64,000 bases of DNA from positions 1,199,501 through 1,263,500 of the forward strand of contig JAZGTH010000049.1 of NCBI GenBank assembly GCA_036877525.1, written 5' to 3'. Positions within the stretch are counted from its first letter, which is position 1. The number at the start of each line of letters is the position of its first letter. Of the stretch, positions 1 to 12,387 are shown piece by piece. This DNA comes from Chromobotia macracanthus. Its lineage: Eukaryota > Chordata > Actinopteri > Cypriniformes > Botiidae. A program made the translations under genes and the position numbers. The notes under the pieces were generated by a model, which was given only the letters and a program-made list of their open reading frames with translations, was not told the origin of the DNA and did no database searches.

Positions 1-1988
1 CATAAACTACCGTAAAATAATAAGAAATTGTAAAATTGTATAAGAAAAATATCATGTCTTAAGTCATCTTTAATGACATTTCATTAATAGTCACTGAGAC
101 CTGTATATGTGGCATTTGAGGAGATTCTTAGCACAACAAACAAACCTCCTTTGTCCCATGACAAAAACAATGTCATGGTTCATGTGTTCATCTTTCATTG
201 TTCAGTCATCTGAGTGCTGACAGGTTGACATGTCTGACGTATGTTAGGACACAGACTGTTTAAATATAGCACTGAACTCTTAAACAAGAACATTGTTGTG
301 GATAATGGGAAATTAGCTCTTCAGTTAGTTCCTCATTCCTTCAGGTGTGATTCAAAAGATTGTTGTGATATGCATTTCTTATGTCAGCTAATAATTGACA
401 TGGTTATCGCCAGGCAACATTGTTTTGTGCATTTAAAAATATTCTCTCCGAATTGTGACTGTGAACATCCAACAGATATCACAAACATAAACAATTAAAT
501 ACATAAATAGAACAAACAAGATAAAACTATTCAGAGTTTTTGAAATCCTGTCCAGTTTTTCTGGTTTCTCTTCTTTTGTGCCTTAACAGACAAAAAATGC
601 ATATACCATCACTATGCAGTTATTGGAGATATTTCTCTTCAGTATTTCAGCATTTCAAAGTGGAAATCACACAATTCTCCAGAATGTCATTGTTAGATTT
701 AACAGAAATAACTGGAGTAACAAATCTATAGATTAAAAAGTGGTGTGGTTTCCATGGAAACTGGCCTCAGTATAATCCAGCCAAACAACTCTGCACAATC
801 CTGATCTTTTCAAAATATCTGAAAATTATTCTTGTTTCTGAATGTTTCACTCTTCAGCTTTTCACATTATTAAGAAAAGAAGGTTATTCTTGTGGATTTT
901 CTTTCTTGTCAGTTTCATTTTTTCAGTACGCTCAAGGTATTTCTTTTGTCACTATCTGTGTTCTGTGGAATTTAAACCCATGACGCTGTTTTTACTGCTC
1001 TACCAGTTGAGCTACAGTACAGGAATAACTGGTAGAGCCCGCATGGGAATTACTGTTGTGCTTTCAAAACATTTAGTTGCCCTTAAAATAGTTTGGGTTA
1101 AGCAAAGGGCATTAAATCTATAATCTGCATCAATTTTGGTTATCTATACAAAACAGAAACAAACTAAAAATTAGACCCTTGAAAGTGTTTGAATTGACAT
1201 CTTTATTCACTATGGACGCATGCAATTGCTTTACATTATGGCAAGACTTTCGTAATCTTTCTATTTTAAATTGCTGTTTTTCAAACTCTCAGTTAGCTGA
1301 AGAATCCTCCAAGAATCCTTACCTTATTTATATTAGTAGTTAGTTTATTAAGATATCACATAATATAGTTGAAGTACCCAAAACATTTTACCAGTGCAAA
1401 CAATATAAATAAAGAAATGATACATAATAAAAACTAGATTTTAGGGTTAAATTAATCAAACAGAGAGACTTCATAAGGATAAATCATTACAGACATACTG
1501 ATATGATTGATTAAATGAGTTTAGTCTGTTTTTGGGATCTGCATTTTTTTAAACTTCACAAAATAACCAGCAGCCTCAACAGTTGAAGGTCATTCAGAAA
1601 TATTTCAGTTCGATATCCCATTATCTGGTGTACTTCCATTGTTCTAGAGTTTTTAAGAAGAACATATAGGGTTGAATTTAACATTAATATAGTGATTAAA
1701 TATTTTACTGTAATTAACAGCAAAGTCACATACAGAATCATTCTGGAGGAATGAGCATTGTCACAGTAACTATGAGAGCGTGAACAATGTGAGTCTGATT
1801 GTAGCTTGATTAACTTTTGGATGAAATTGAACTTTAAAATGTTAAATTACTGCCTTTTTACAGTTATTGATACACTTACGCTCTCTCATTCTCTCTCTCT
1901 CACACACACACGTCCTTTAGACAAGCATGGAATGCAACATTCATACCTGTTAGAGCTGGTAAACTTGACATGGTTTTGGTCAATCAAG
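1..1988. other. 3' flank of gene B; no other gene seen
   Basis: AT-rich sequence downstream of the gene B stop codon. It probably contains the 3' UTR; AATAAA on the minus strand is found for instance at 1202-1207, but which signal is used cannot be told. A tRNA-like SINE piece lies at 955-1040. The short open frames here lack domain resemblance. Confidence 0.5.
955..1040 (-). repeat. tRNA-derived SINE fragment
   Basis: The minus strand reads TGTAGCTCAACTGGTAGAGC (A-box-like) followed by GGGTTTAAATTCC (B-box-like). This is the same arrangement as the better preserved SINE at 19100-19225. It is too degenerate for a functional tRNA. Confidence 0.5.
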
Positions 1989-3047
1989 TCACATAACCAG
2001 AAGTGACACAGCGACCAGGACTAGTGCAGCCAGCACACTTATTCTGCAGCTGACTTCACCTGATGAAAACACTGCATTACAAAGAAAAGGAAACATGAAG
2101 TGAAGGAAATACACATGATAAACAATATTTCACTGCAGTGCAGATTAACAGTGAATCACATACCTGTGCCATTTACTACGATTAAGTAAGTGAAGATCTG
2201 AAAGGACAGTGAGTTGTTGTTGGCCGCTCTTACTATAGTGTTCACTATCTGGGTGCTATTGGGTAAAGTAGTGTTTGCTGCAAAAGTTAAATCCATGCTG
2301 TTTCGAATCGTAGGCAGACTCATTGATTTTACACTGGCATCACTACAGAGAGATTTAAAACCAGACTTAGAAATCAAAATAAAGTGTTTCTTGAATCTAA
2401 GCTGGTTTGGAGAAAGTAAATAACATTTGTGTGCTTACCTGGTGTTTGTTAAAGATAAAATGGTGAATGATGTTGGGTAATCTGTACTGAAGAAAGGTTC
2501 AAGCTACAAAAAAAATGAATAAAGAGAATTGACTTTATAAAAGTATATTTCACTAAATAGTTTGAGGGCCAAATACTTGTCACACTAAAATGTATTCTTT
2601 CATTTAATGTACCCTTAAATATTCAACCTTAGTTCACATCTTCCACTGTACATTCTGTCTCTAGTATCAGAACTATTCTTACTTGTAGCTCTGTAGACTA
2701 GACTGGTTGGTTTTTAGGACAAAATGTTTAATGCTCTCTATCTTTGTCAGTCACTTTGGATAAGTGTCTGCTAAATGAATAAATGTAATGTACCCTTTAG
2801 GGGTAATTAAGCTACAAGAACATTTCTTTGCAATGTCGAAGGGTACAGCAGGTACCATTTGAGGGGTCTGACCCAGACACAAGCTAGGGATACAACGTTT
2901 CTTCTGACAGTGAAGTGGAATGTTTCATACTTACACCGGTTTTAATCATTGATGCCCTGTTACGATATTCAGTTGAACTGGAGTTTGAGAGGGCAGAAGT
3001 AAAAGTGCCATTGGTCAAGATGGTCACTGGAATTACCTGCAGTGCTC
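1989..3047 (-). CDS. Gene B exons 12-15: SEA-C and GPI-anchor tail
   Basis: Exons 2935-3047 (113 nt), 2439-2503 (65 nt), 2164-2342 (179 nt) and 1989-2071. The first three encode a third SEA-like module (PVTILTNGTFTSALSN, then LEPFFSTDYPTSFTIL, then NSTQIVNTIVRAANNNS). The last exon encodes SSGEVSCRISVLAALVLVAV and ends SLLVM before TGA (1989-1991). A short polar stretch with small residues, then about 15 hydrophobic residues to the stop with no cytoplasmic tail, is the form of a GPI-attachment signal. Confidence 0.75.
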
Positions 3048-6000
3048 CTAACCAGATTTTAAAAAAATGGCCAGAAGTTTTAATATATGTTCACATAGTT
3101 CATAGTTCAAAATATGTCATTTGTGTAACCATGATTTTTGTCTTACTGAGAACACTAATAGAGGAAACAACAACAGTGAGGTTAAATCCCGAATCTGAAG
3201 TTGAAGCTGCGACTTTCAGAGTATCCACTATGTCAGAGTTGCTTGGGACAGGATCAGTGGAGGTTTCATTGAACACTACCTCAAGCTCCACCTCCACATT
3301 TTGCTGTGCCCGAGTTCTGGAGACACCCCTGAAAGCAAACACATCACCATGTACAGCTTTCAATATTTGAACCCCCCCCCCCCCCAATATAAAGTGCAGT
3401 AATAAAACAAATGCCTGACCCACCTGAAAGCAATCACAATCGTCCTGATGAAAAGAAATCCATACTTCTTTCTGTAGACTTTGTCACACTGTGAAGAGTT
3501 TTAGGAATGCTATTAAATAACAGGCACAACAATGACATTTCATGTGATCATCTAAAATCAGTTAAGTATGTAGTATGTAGCACTTCTACATACCACATTA
3601 AAAGATAGTTTATGTAGGTTGAAACTCACCTCACTTTGGACCTTCTCTGCTAACTTTTTAAATTCCACACTCTGTGGGTTTTCCAGCTCTATGACAAAAA
3701 CTTCTAAAATAATCATGTCTATTGTTACAACTGGTAAAGGACGTTTTGGAAGCGCTGTTGTTGTGGTGGTTGTTGTTGTAGGTGTTGTTTTGGTGATGGT
3801 GGTTGTTGTAGTTGCTGTTTTGGTGGTGGGTTTTGGTCTCGTAGTCTTTTGAAGTTTGGTGGTTGGTTTGGTCATAGTGTATTTAGTTGCCCTTGATTGG
3901 TGTGCAGTAGTTGTGTCTGTAGTTGAATCTTTCAGTCTGACTGTTGTTGGTTGTATTGTAGATTGTACTACAGTTTACAAAAAAGAAGTCTCCAGCAAAC
4001 CAAATTAAGATATTACATTCTTTTTAAACCAAAACCCCCAAAAATAAGCACAAACGTATAACATACTAGTGCAACTTAATTGCTGCTAACTTGAACATAA
4101 TGTCAAAAAACATTTAATTAAAATTAAAAGTCTAATTGACTTACCCTCTGCTCTTGTGATATTAAATGTAGTGGTGGCATTAAGTATAGTGTTTTCGATC
4201 TCAGCAATTTGAGTTGGTGTTTTGCCTGGGGTTAATGTTGAAGATACAGAGTGGGTTCTTAGTGTAGTTATAGGCTGGGTTATTGTTGTAAGTTTCAAAG
4301 TATTTCCTGTTTGCTGATTTGTTATTGTAGGCTCTGCTATACTTTTAATGGTCAATTTTGGTAATATTGTAGAGAACTGGGTTGCTTTCTTCATCTGAGT
4401 TGTGGTTAAAGCTGTAGACTGGGGTGCGGTTGTTGGACCTGTAGTTAAAGTCCCAGATATAGATGTTGTGGGTTGTGATATTGTTACTGTTGGTTGGGTG
4501 GAAGTTTCATTCTGGGATGCTGTTGTTGTAGGTGGACTTGTAGGTTGTTTTGAAGTTGGTCTAGGTTGTGGTGTAGCATTTGGCTGTGCTCCGGTTGTAA
4601 GGGTAGCGTAGGTTAGAACTGTCCTAGAATGAGTTGTATTTGGAGCTGGGGATGTAGATGATGTTGCATGTTGGGTCACAGCCGATGTAAGCTGTGATTT
4701 TTCTGTTGAACTTTGTTTTGTAGTTATAATTGGATGGCTTGTAATTATAGACTGGAATGTAGTTGCTTTTTGGGATGTAGCGGTGGTTTGGGCTTTATTG
4801 GTAAGGTGAGCTGTAGGCTGGATATTTGGTGCAGTAGGCTGGGCTGTAATTGTGGAGACCTGAAATGAAGACAGTGTAGTCTGGGTTCTTTGTGTATCTT
4901 GGGTTAAATTTACCAACTTGGTTGTCATTTCTGATGGCTGTTTTCGTTTTGTTGTAGCTGTTACAGGCTTTGATGTTATTGTTTGTAAAGGCTGGAATGT
5001 AATTGTATTTATAGGCTGGGCAGTTGTAACTGTAGAATGAATTGTTGCTGTTGCAGTTTGTGATGCATGAGGTTGGATCCCTGTTGTAGGTTGGAATACA
5101 GTTTTTGTCTGGGTTGCAGTTGTAGCCTGGACTCTGTCTGTGTCATTGTTCATTGGGTGGTTTGCTGTTTGTTGGATTGTAAATGTTGGCTGGATTACAG
5201 CAGATTGGGTTGCAGTCGTACCTTGTGTTTTACCTGTTTGTTGAGTTACATGTGTTGTCAGCTGAATTGTAATGGTTCTGAGCTGCGTTGTTGTAGCAAG
5301 CTGTGACTGAGTCAGTGTTGACTGGGCTGTAGTTTTTGTAGGTTGTGATGTAGTTACAGTCTGGGCTGTGTTTGTAGGCTGAGCAGTTCTTGAAAACAGT
5401 AGCTGGGTTGATGTTGTTTCTAGATGTGATGCTCCAGGCATTGTATGGGTTTCAGCTGTATACTGGGCTGTCGGTGTCGTATGCTGTATTTCAGATGCAG
5501 AATTTTGCAATGGAGTTGTTGGTTTGATAGCAGCAGTAGAAAGTTTCAATGTACTTGTAATGTCATCTTTCGGCCTGACTAATATTGTTGACAGTTGTAG
5601 GGTGAATTGTAGTTGTTAAAACAGCAATTGAGAAAAGTGATATGAGCCTTCAGAAAAAGTGTCACATAATATACAACAAAATATCCAAACTCATTGATTG
5701 CAGCTAAATGTATAATCTTACACTTGCTCTGCCATATTATTTCAATTTAAATAGAAATACAATTTCTATTTAAAGATCATTTATATTCAAAGATTGACAC
5801 AATTATGCATTCAAAAGAAAATACAGTGATATGACTTGGCACTGATTGACTTACCCTCTACACAGGTGACATTAAATGTAGCAGACACATTAAAGATGAC
5901 ATTTTTAATCTCTTTATCAGTGGGCAAGAAACTGTTCCTGAATTCCAAATTCAGGTCTGTGACGATAGAACCAGAACTTGTGGGAAAATAAAGGAAAAGG

Positions 6001-9000
6001 GCCATATGGTAAACATTATGATGTTATGTCAAATAGTGTGTAATATTATCTCTGTTATTATATATTACTTGTCAAAAAGCATTTATGTGGCATTCATTTT
6101 GGTTATTTATCTTTAGTAGCATGCCAAACAACTCTTTTATTTCTGCACTACAATGAATGAAGTACTTTGTAGATGACAGTCAATAAATAAAGAAAATAGA
6201 AAATACCAACCGGAAACGAAAATCCTTCATTGTGATGAAGGAGTGGAAGTTTGTTCTTAAGATTGGCAACAACTGTAGAAAAGTCACAATGTTTGATTTA
6301 GTTTGGATTATGAAGGATGAAACATTTAGGTAATAATTAAATCAGCATTCTGAGGTCTGAGGTGCGTGCTAATTATTAAAAAAACAACAACCTGATCTTA
6401 CAGGAGAATGGAACTTTGTGATTCATATAAAAAGCATACATTTTAGAAAAAGAAACTAACATAAAGTTCAACCCTAAACCTTCCCATTACTGGGAAAAGA
6501 GTATATTGTACAAAAATGTACGAATGAGATTGTATGAATTAAAACAAATTAGCCAGAAAATCTCTAAAATGTAAAATAGTTATAAATTGCCATGAGATTG
6601 TGTTGAAAAATACAGTGCATGTTAAAAAAGACCTTAAGATTTAGTGTCCTTAACCTATTGCAAATACAAAGATTATAATGTTTGTTGTGAAACATACGTC
6701 ATTGTTGAGTTTTTGTTCTCGATTTTTAAATTCATCTGAAGTTGAGTTCAGCAGTGCAGGATTAAAAATTTCATCGCTGGTAATCCTGACAGGTATGGTG
6801 GTGGTGAGAGCTGGTGTGGTTTGAACTGTAGAATTGGTTGTAGTTGTAGTGAGTTCGACTACACCTGTTAGTGGTCGTGTTTCTGATTGCATTGCTATTC
6901 CAAAACAACAACAAAAAATCAAACAAACGCATTACCATGCCTTTCATAATTAAGCTGTTAGAATAAAAGACATTTTAATGTATCACACAAACAACATTAA
7001 TACTGGTAGGTAAGATGTGGTTTTACTGAGAGATGTGGTAGATGATGTGGGATTCACTGATGCAGCTGTAATATTTGCTGTAGTCTGTGATGGAATAGCT
7101 GTACTTGTTTCTTCACGGTGAGACTGTATTGACATTGTCACTGTAGTATCTTCTCCTCTGTCTATAGAGAATTGTGGTGTGACAGTGGTTGTTAGCATCT
7201 CAGTGACCACTGTGGTTGGTTTTACTGTAACACCAGTATTAGATTTATCTGCATCAGTTGCTGTGGATTCTGCTATGACACCAGTAGTTGATTCTGTTGT
7301 GATTGCAGAAGTTAATTGATCAATTATTTCTATTGTTGATTCATTATTCATTCCTGCTGTGGATTCCACTGTAGGACCAACTGTAGCTGATAAACCAATA
7401 AACACTGTGGATGATTCAGCTGTAACTGTTGCTGTTGATTCTGTAGGAGTAAACGCTGTTGTAGGTTCCAGCTCAGGTTCAATTGTTGATGCATCAGTGA
7501 AATCTACAGTTGATTGTTTTAAGGTGGATCCAGCTGTGATGCCAGTGATAGATTCTGGTGTTGTGGCTGTAACTGAGTGATCAATAATTCCAGTAGTTGT
7601 TAGTTCAGTCTCTTCTGTTGAACCTTCTTCTGAATTGGCTGTAAATGCTGTTGTTGATTCTTTAGGAGTGACACTTTCGGATATTTCTGATGTGAATTCT
7701 GTTGTAGATTCTAGCTCAACTTCAATAGTTGATGCATCAGTGAAATCTACAGTTGATTGTTTTAAGGTGGATCCAGCTGTGATGCCAGTGATAGATTCTG
7801 GTGTTGTGGCTGTAACTGAGTGATCAATAATTCCAGTAGTTGTTAGTTCAGTCTCTTCTGTTGAACCTTCTTCTGAATTGGCTGTAAATGATGTTGTTGA
7901 TTCTTTAGGAGTGACACTTTCGGATATTTCTGATGTGAATTCTGTTGTAGATTCTAGCTCAACTTCAATAGTTGATGCATCAGTGAAATCTACAGTTGAT
8001 TGTTTTAAGGTGGATCCAGCTGTGATGCCAGTGATAGATTCTGGTGTTGTGGCTGTAACTGAGTGATCAATAATTCCAGTAGTTGTTAGTTCAGTCTCTT
8101 CTGTTGAACCTTCTTCTGAATTGGCTGTAAATGATGTTGTTGATTCTTTAGGAGTGACACTTTCGGATATTTCTGATGTGAATTCTGTTGTAGATTCTAG
8201 CTCAACTTCAATAGTTGATGCATCAGTGAAATCTACAGTTGATTGTTTTAAGGTGGATCCAGCTGTGATGCCAGTGATAGATTCTGGTGTTGTGGCTGTA
8301 ACTGACTGATCAATAATTCCAGTAGTTGTTAGTTCAGTCTCTTCTGTTGAACCTTCTTCTGAATTGGCTGTAAATGCTGTTGTTGATTCTTTAGGAGTGA
8401 CACTTTCGGATATTTCTGATGTGAATTCTGTTGTAGATTCTAGCTCAACTTCAATAGTTGATGCATCAGTGAAATCTACAGTTGATTGTTTTAAGGTGGA
8501 TCCAGCTGTGATGCCAGTGATAGATTCTGGTGTTGTGGCTGTAACTGAGTGATCAATAATTCCAGTAGTTGTTAGTTCAGTCTCTTCTGTTGAACCTTCT
8601 TCTGAATTGGCTGTAAATGCTGTTGTTGATTCTTTAGGAGTGACACTTTCGGATATTTCTGATGTGAATTCTGTTGTAGATTCTAGCTCAACTTCAATAG
8701 TTGATGCATCAGTGAAATCTACAGTTGATTGTTTTAAGGTGGATCCAGCTGTGATGCCAGTGATAGATTCTGGTGTTGTGGCTGTAACTGAGTGATCAAT
8801 AATTCCAGTAGTTGTTAGTTCAGTCTCTTCTGTTGAACCTTCTTCTGAATTGGCTGTAAATGCTGTTGTTGATTCTTTAGGAGTGACACTTTCGGATATT
8901 TCTGATGTGAATTCTGTTGTAGATTCTAGCTCAACTTCAATAGTTGATGCATCAGTGAAATCTACAGTTGATTGTTTTAAGGTGGATCCAGCTGTGATGC

Positions 9001-12000
9001 CAGTGATAGATTCTGGTGTTGTGGCTGTAACTGAGTGATCAATAATTCCAGTAGTTGTTAGTTCAGTCTCTTCTGTTGAACCTTCTTCTGAATTGGCTGT
9101 AAATGCTGTTGTTGATTCTTTAGGAGTGACACTTTCGGATATTTCTGATGTGAATTCTGTTGTAGATTCTAGCTCAACTTCAATAGTTGATGCATCAGTG
9201 AAATCTACAGTTGATTGTTTTAAGGTGGATCCAGCTGTGATGCCAGTGATAGATTCTGGTGTTGTGGCTGTAACTGAGTGATCAATAATTCCAGTAGTTG
9301 TTAGTTCAGTCTCTTCTGTTGAACCTTCTTCTGAATTGGCTGTAAATGCTGTTGTTGATTCTTTAGGAGTGACACTTTTGGATATTTCTGATGTGAATTC
9401 TGTTGTAGATTCTAGCTCAACTTCAATAGTTGATGCATCAGTGAAATCTACAGTTGATTGTTTTAAGGTGGATCCAGCTGTGATGCCAGTGATAGATTCT
9501 GGTGTTGTGGCTGTAACTGAGTGATCAATAATTCCAGTAGTTGTTAGTTCAGTCTCTTCTGTTGAACCTTCTTCTGAATTGGCTGTAAATGCTGTTGTTG
9601 ATTCTTTAGGAGTGACACTTTCGGATATTTCTGATGTGAATTCTGTTGTAGATTCTAGCTCAACTTCAATAGTTGATGCATCAGTGAAATCTACAGTTGA
9701 TTGTTTTAAGGTGGATCCAGCTGTGATGCCAGTGATAGATTCTGGTGTTGTGGCTGTAACTGAGTGATCAATAATTCCAGTAGTTGTTAGTTCAGTCTCT
9801 TCTGTTGAACCTTCTTCTGAATTGGCTGTAAATGCTGTTGTTGATTCTTTAGGAGTGACACTTTCGGATATTTCTGATGTGAATTCTGTTGTAGATTCTA
9901 GCTCAACTTCAATAGTTGATGCATCAGTGAAATCTACAGTTGATTGTTTTAAGGTGGATCCAGCTGTGATGCCAGTGATAGATTCTGGTGTTGTGGCTGT
10001 AACTGAGTGATCAATAATTCCAGTAGTTGTTAGTTCAGTCTCTTCTGTTGAACCTTCTTCTGAATTGGCTGTAAATGATGTTGTTGATTCTTTAGGAGTG
10101 ACACTTTCGGATATTTCTGATGTGAATTCTGTTGTAGATTCTAGCTCAACTTCAATAGTTGATGCATCAGTGAAATCTACAGTTGATTGTTTTAAGGTGG
10201 ATCCAGCTGTGATGCCAGTGATAGATTCTGGTGTTGTGGCTGTAACTGAGTGATCAATAATTCCAGTAGTTGTTAGTTCAGTCTCTTCTGTTGAACCTTC
10301 TTCTGAATTGGCTGTAAATGCTGTTGTTGATTCTTTAGGAGTGACACTTTCGGATATTTCTGATGTGAATTCTGTTGTAGATTCTAGCTCAACTTCAATA
10401 GTTGATGCATCAGTGAAATGTACAGTTGATTGTTTTAAGGTGGATCCAGCTGTGATGCCAGTGATAGATTCTGGTGTTGTGGCTGTAACTGAGTGATCAA
10501 TAATTCCAGTAGTTGTTAGTTCAGTCTCTTCTGTTGAACCTTCTTCTGAATTGGCTGTAAATGATGTTGTTGATTCTTTAGGAGTGACACTTTCGGATAT
10601 TTCTGATGTGAATTCTGTTGTAGATTCTAGCTCAACTTCAATAGTTGATGCATCAGTGAAATGTACAGTTGATTGTTTTAAGGTGGATCCAGCTGTGATG
10701 CCAGTGATAGATTCTGGTGTTGTGGCTGTAACTGAGTGATCAATAATTCCAGTAGTTGTTAGTTCAGTCTCTTCTGTTGAACCTTCTTCTGAATTGGCTG
10801 TAAATGATGTTGTTGATTCTTTAGGAGTGACACTTTCGGATATTTCTGATGTGAATTCTGTTGTAGATTCTAGCTCAACTTCAATAGTTGATGCATCAGT
10901 GAAATCTACAGTTGATTGTTTTAAGGTGGATCCAGCTGTGATGCCAGTGATAGATTCTGGTGTTGTGGCTGTAACTGAGTGATCAATAATTCCAGTAGTT
11001 GTTAGTTCAGTCTCTTCTGTTGAACCTTCTTCTGAATTGGCTGTAAATGCTGTTGTTGATTCTTTAGGAGTGACACTTTCGGATATTTCTGATGTGAATT
11101 CTGTTGTAGATTCTAGCTCAACTTCAATAGTTGATGCATCAGTGAAATCTACAGTTGATTGTTTTAAGGTGGATCCAGCTGTGATGCCAGTGATAGATTC
11201 TGGTGTTGTGGCTGTAACTGAGTGATCAATAATTCCAGTAGTTGTTAGTTCAGTCTCTTCTGTTGAACCTTCTTCTGAATTGGCTGTAAATGATGTTGTT
11301 GATTCTTTAGGAGTGACACTTTCGGATATTTCTGATGTGAATTCTGTTGTAGATTCTAGCTCAACTTCAATAGTTGATGCATCAGTGAAATCTACAGTTG
11401 ATTGTTTTAAGGTGGATCCAGCTGTGATGCCAGTGATAGATTCTGGTGTTGTGGCTGTAACTGACTGATCAATAATTCCAGTAGTTGTTAGTTCAGTCTC
11501 TTCTGTTGAACCTTCTTCTGAATTGGCTGTAAATGCTGTTGTTGATTCTTTAGGAGTGACACTTTCGGATATTTCTGATGTGAATTCTGTTGTAGATTCT
11601 AGCTCAACTTCAATAGTTGATGCATCAGTGAAATCTACAGTTGATTGTTTTAAGGTGGATCCAGCTGTGATGCCAGTGATAGATTCTGGTGTTGTGGCTG
11701 TAACTGAGTGATCAATAATTCCAGTAGTTGTTAGTTCAGTCTCTTCTGTTGAACCTTCTTCTGAATCAGTGAATGTCATTGATTGTTCTGTAACATTTGT
11801 GACTGCTTCATCTGTAAAAGCTGTTGTCTGCTCAACAGTGACTCTGTTAGTAATTTTTAATGTGATGGCTACAGGTATTTGATCTTTGTGATTTGTGGAT
11901 GGGTTGTTCAACAATAATGTTGAAAATTCTTCTGTCAGTTCTGTTGTGGCTTCTGTCATGTCATCACTGGTTGATTCATCTTTAAAAAAAAAAGTAATTA

Positions 12001-12363
12001 TTTTTCTGGGGAAAGTTAAGTTGAAGCAGTTCTGAGAAGGTGAACTCACCAGTTATTCCAGTTATCATTTTACTAGTGATACTTATGATTTCCAAGGGTA
12101 TTTCTGTGGAAAATTCATCATTTGTATCTGCTGTTGAATCATAACTGATGGATTCTGTTGTGATATTGTCTGTTTTCTCATTTGTAACATCAGTGGTTGT
12201 GATTGATTGTTGAGTTGTGATGACAATATGTACTGTTCAGAAAAAATGAGCAAACATTGAGTTAGGTGCAGCTTTAGTAGTAAAGATTTGAAATAAGACA
12301 TGCAAAGACATGATTTGACTAACCTGATATAAAAATGGTGATCATTAATAAAGTTCTATACAT
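1989..12363 (-). CDS. Gene B: secreted GPI-anchored SEA mucin (14 coding exons)
   Basis: Assembled by eye from GT/AG junctions and matching phases. Exons in transcript order: 12324-12363, 12050-12232, 7027-11979, 6698-6882, 6211-6272, 5855-5976, 4145-5578, 3630-3967, 3424-3488, 3147-3328, 2935-3047, 2439-2503, 2164-2342, 1989-2071. They sum to 8,004 nt (2,667 aa plus stop) with no internal stop. Order of parts: signal peptide, Thr/Ser-rich linker, 81-aa repeat array, SEA-A, Thr/Gln-rich mucin exon, SEA-B, SEA-C, hydrophobic C-terminal tail. There is no EGF or kinase-like domain and no transmembrane helix followed by a cytoplasmic tail, so it differs from MUC3/12/17-type mucins. The inferred role is a glycosylated, lipid-anchored cell-surface mucin; no orthologue name is claimed. 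The least certain junction is the donor at 7026 (GTAAAA). Confidence 0.8.
2745..2795 (+). repeat. SINE/LINE 3' tail fragment in a gene B intron
   Basis: CACTTTGGATAAGTGTCTGC and the following TAAATGAATAAATGTAATG match the tail sequence that appears, inverted, in the SINE near 19.1 kb. Located in the intron between exons 12 and 13 of gene B. Confidence 0.5.
3147..3967 (-). CDS. Gene B exons 9-11: Thr-rich lead and SEA-B
   Basis: Exons 3630-3967, 3424-3488 (65 nt) and 3147-3328 (182 nt). The first carries a Thr/Lys stretch then VTIDMIILEVFVIELENPQS, the first SEA strand. The second gives a CDKVYRKKYGFLFIRTIVIAF segment (shown here in part), and the third an FNET-containing strand and VDTLKVAAST helix. 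No G-S-x-V-x cleavage turn is present (the corresponding place reads RGVSRT), so this SEA is predicted not to self-cleave. Confidence 0.75.
3372..3385 (+). repeat. Poly-C run (14 C) in a gene B intron
   Basis: Uninterrupted homopolymer inside the 95-nt intron between exons 10 and 11. On the coding strand it is a G-run just upstream of the acceptor. Its length is likely unstable. Confidence 0.9.
4145..5578 (-). CDS. Gene B exon 8: Thr/Gln-rich mucin exon
   Basis: A 1,434-nt exon, phase 1 to 1, encoding about 478 residues dominated by Thr, with Gln, Ser, Pro and Ala in irregular short blocks such as QPTTT and TTAQ. Unlike the array exon it has no exact repeats, so it is an older or less homogenised PTS domain. 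Cysteine is essentially absent from the PTS stretch. Acceptor AATATTAG|TCAGG, donor GAGG|GTAAGT. Confidence 0.75.
5855..6882 (-). CDS. Gene B exons 5-7: SEA-A module
   Basis: Three exons, 6698-6882, 6211-6272 (62 nt) and 5855-5976 (122 nt), encode a Thr-rich lead and one SEA-like domain. The first exon gives the strand/helix segment ending FKNREQKLNND, the second LLPILRTNFHSFITMKDFRF, and the third opens with SGSIVTDLNLEF. The G-S-I-V turn matches the SEA autoproteolysis site (G^SVVV type), so this module may self-cleave. Ends in phase 1 (VEG|GTAAGT). Confidence 0.75.
7027..11979 (-). CDS. Gene B exon 4: giant exon with 81-aa acidic mucin repeats
   Basis: A single open exon of 4,953 nt, phase 1 to phase 1, with acceptor TTTAAAG|ATGAATC and a proposed donor CTCA|GTAAAA. 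Its core is about 17 full plus one divergent copy of an 81-residue unit starting SEEGSTEETELTTTGIID, rich in Thr, Ser and Glu. It flanks onto non-repeated Thr-rich sequence on both sides. The units are almost identical; visible replacements are H/Q in IIDHSV, D/H in STVDF, A/S in TTAFTAN and a single E/K. The reading frame stays open because the period (243) is a multiple of three. If 7026 is not a real donor, the exon would stop at 6983 with a short hydrophobic end; the phase-compatible SEA exons downstream make splicing more likely. Confidence 0.8.
7400..11760 (-). repeat. 243-bp coding minisatellite (about 18 copies)
   Basis: The same 243-base unit recurs without spacers from about 11,760 down to 7,560. 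A diverged terminal copy reaches about 7,400, where the Val-Glu-Leu-Glu motif becomes Pro-Glu-Leu-Glu. Differences between units are single bases (for example gactgatc/gagtgatc, gaaatctac/gaaatgtac, aatgctg/aatgatg). Confidence 0.95.
12050..12232 (-). CDS. Gene B exon 3: Thr/Ser/Asn-rich linker
   Basis: 183 nt, phase 1 at both ends. Acceptor AACAG|TACATA, donor ACTG|GTGAGT. It encodes about 61 residues rich in Thr, Ser, Ile and acidic residues, with an N-glycosylation sequon (NIT). It leads into the repeat array and is compositionally like the array flanks. No domain recognised. Confidence 0.7.
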
Positions 12364-12387
12364 GTTGATCGCTGTCAGAACAATCAC
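12324..12387 (-). CDS. Gene B exon 2: start codon and signal peptide
   Basis: The ATG is at 12361-12363. The exon encodes MYRTLLMITIFIS and ends in phase 1 at a GTTAGT donor (12323 downward). This is a short, hydrophobic N-terminus typical of a signal peptide. The bases 12364-12387 are 5' untranslated and start at an AAAG acceptor that resembles the one in gene A (TTTGTAG|GTGACC). Confidence 0.75.

Noticed and set aside
997..1020. Functional tRNA gene
   Set aside because: The A and B boxes are recognisable but the cloverleaf does not form by eye and the spacing is SINE-like. Same for 19170-19220.
7635..11711. Seventeen identical 62-codon plus-strand frames (MAVNAVVDSLG)
   Set aside because: Antisense shadow of the 243-bp coding repeat, kept open because the period is a multiple of three.
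7400..11760. CRISPR-like array
   Set aside because: There are no unique spacers, the unit is 243 bp and coding, and the genome is eukaryotic.
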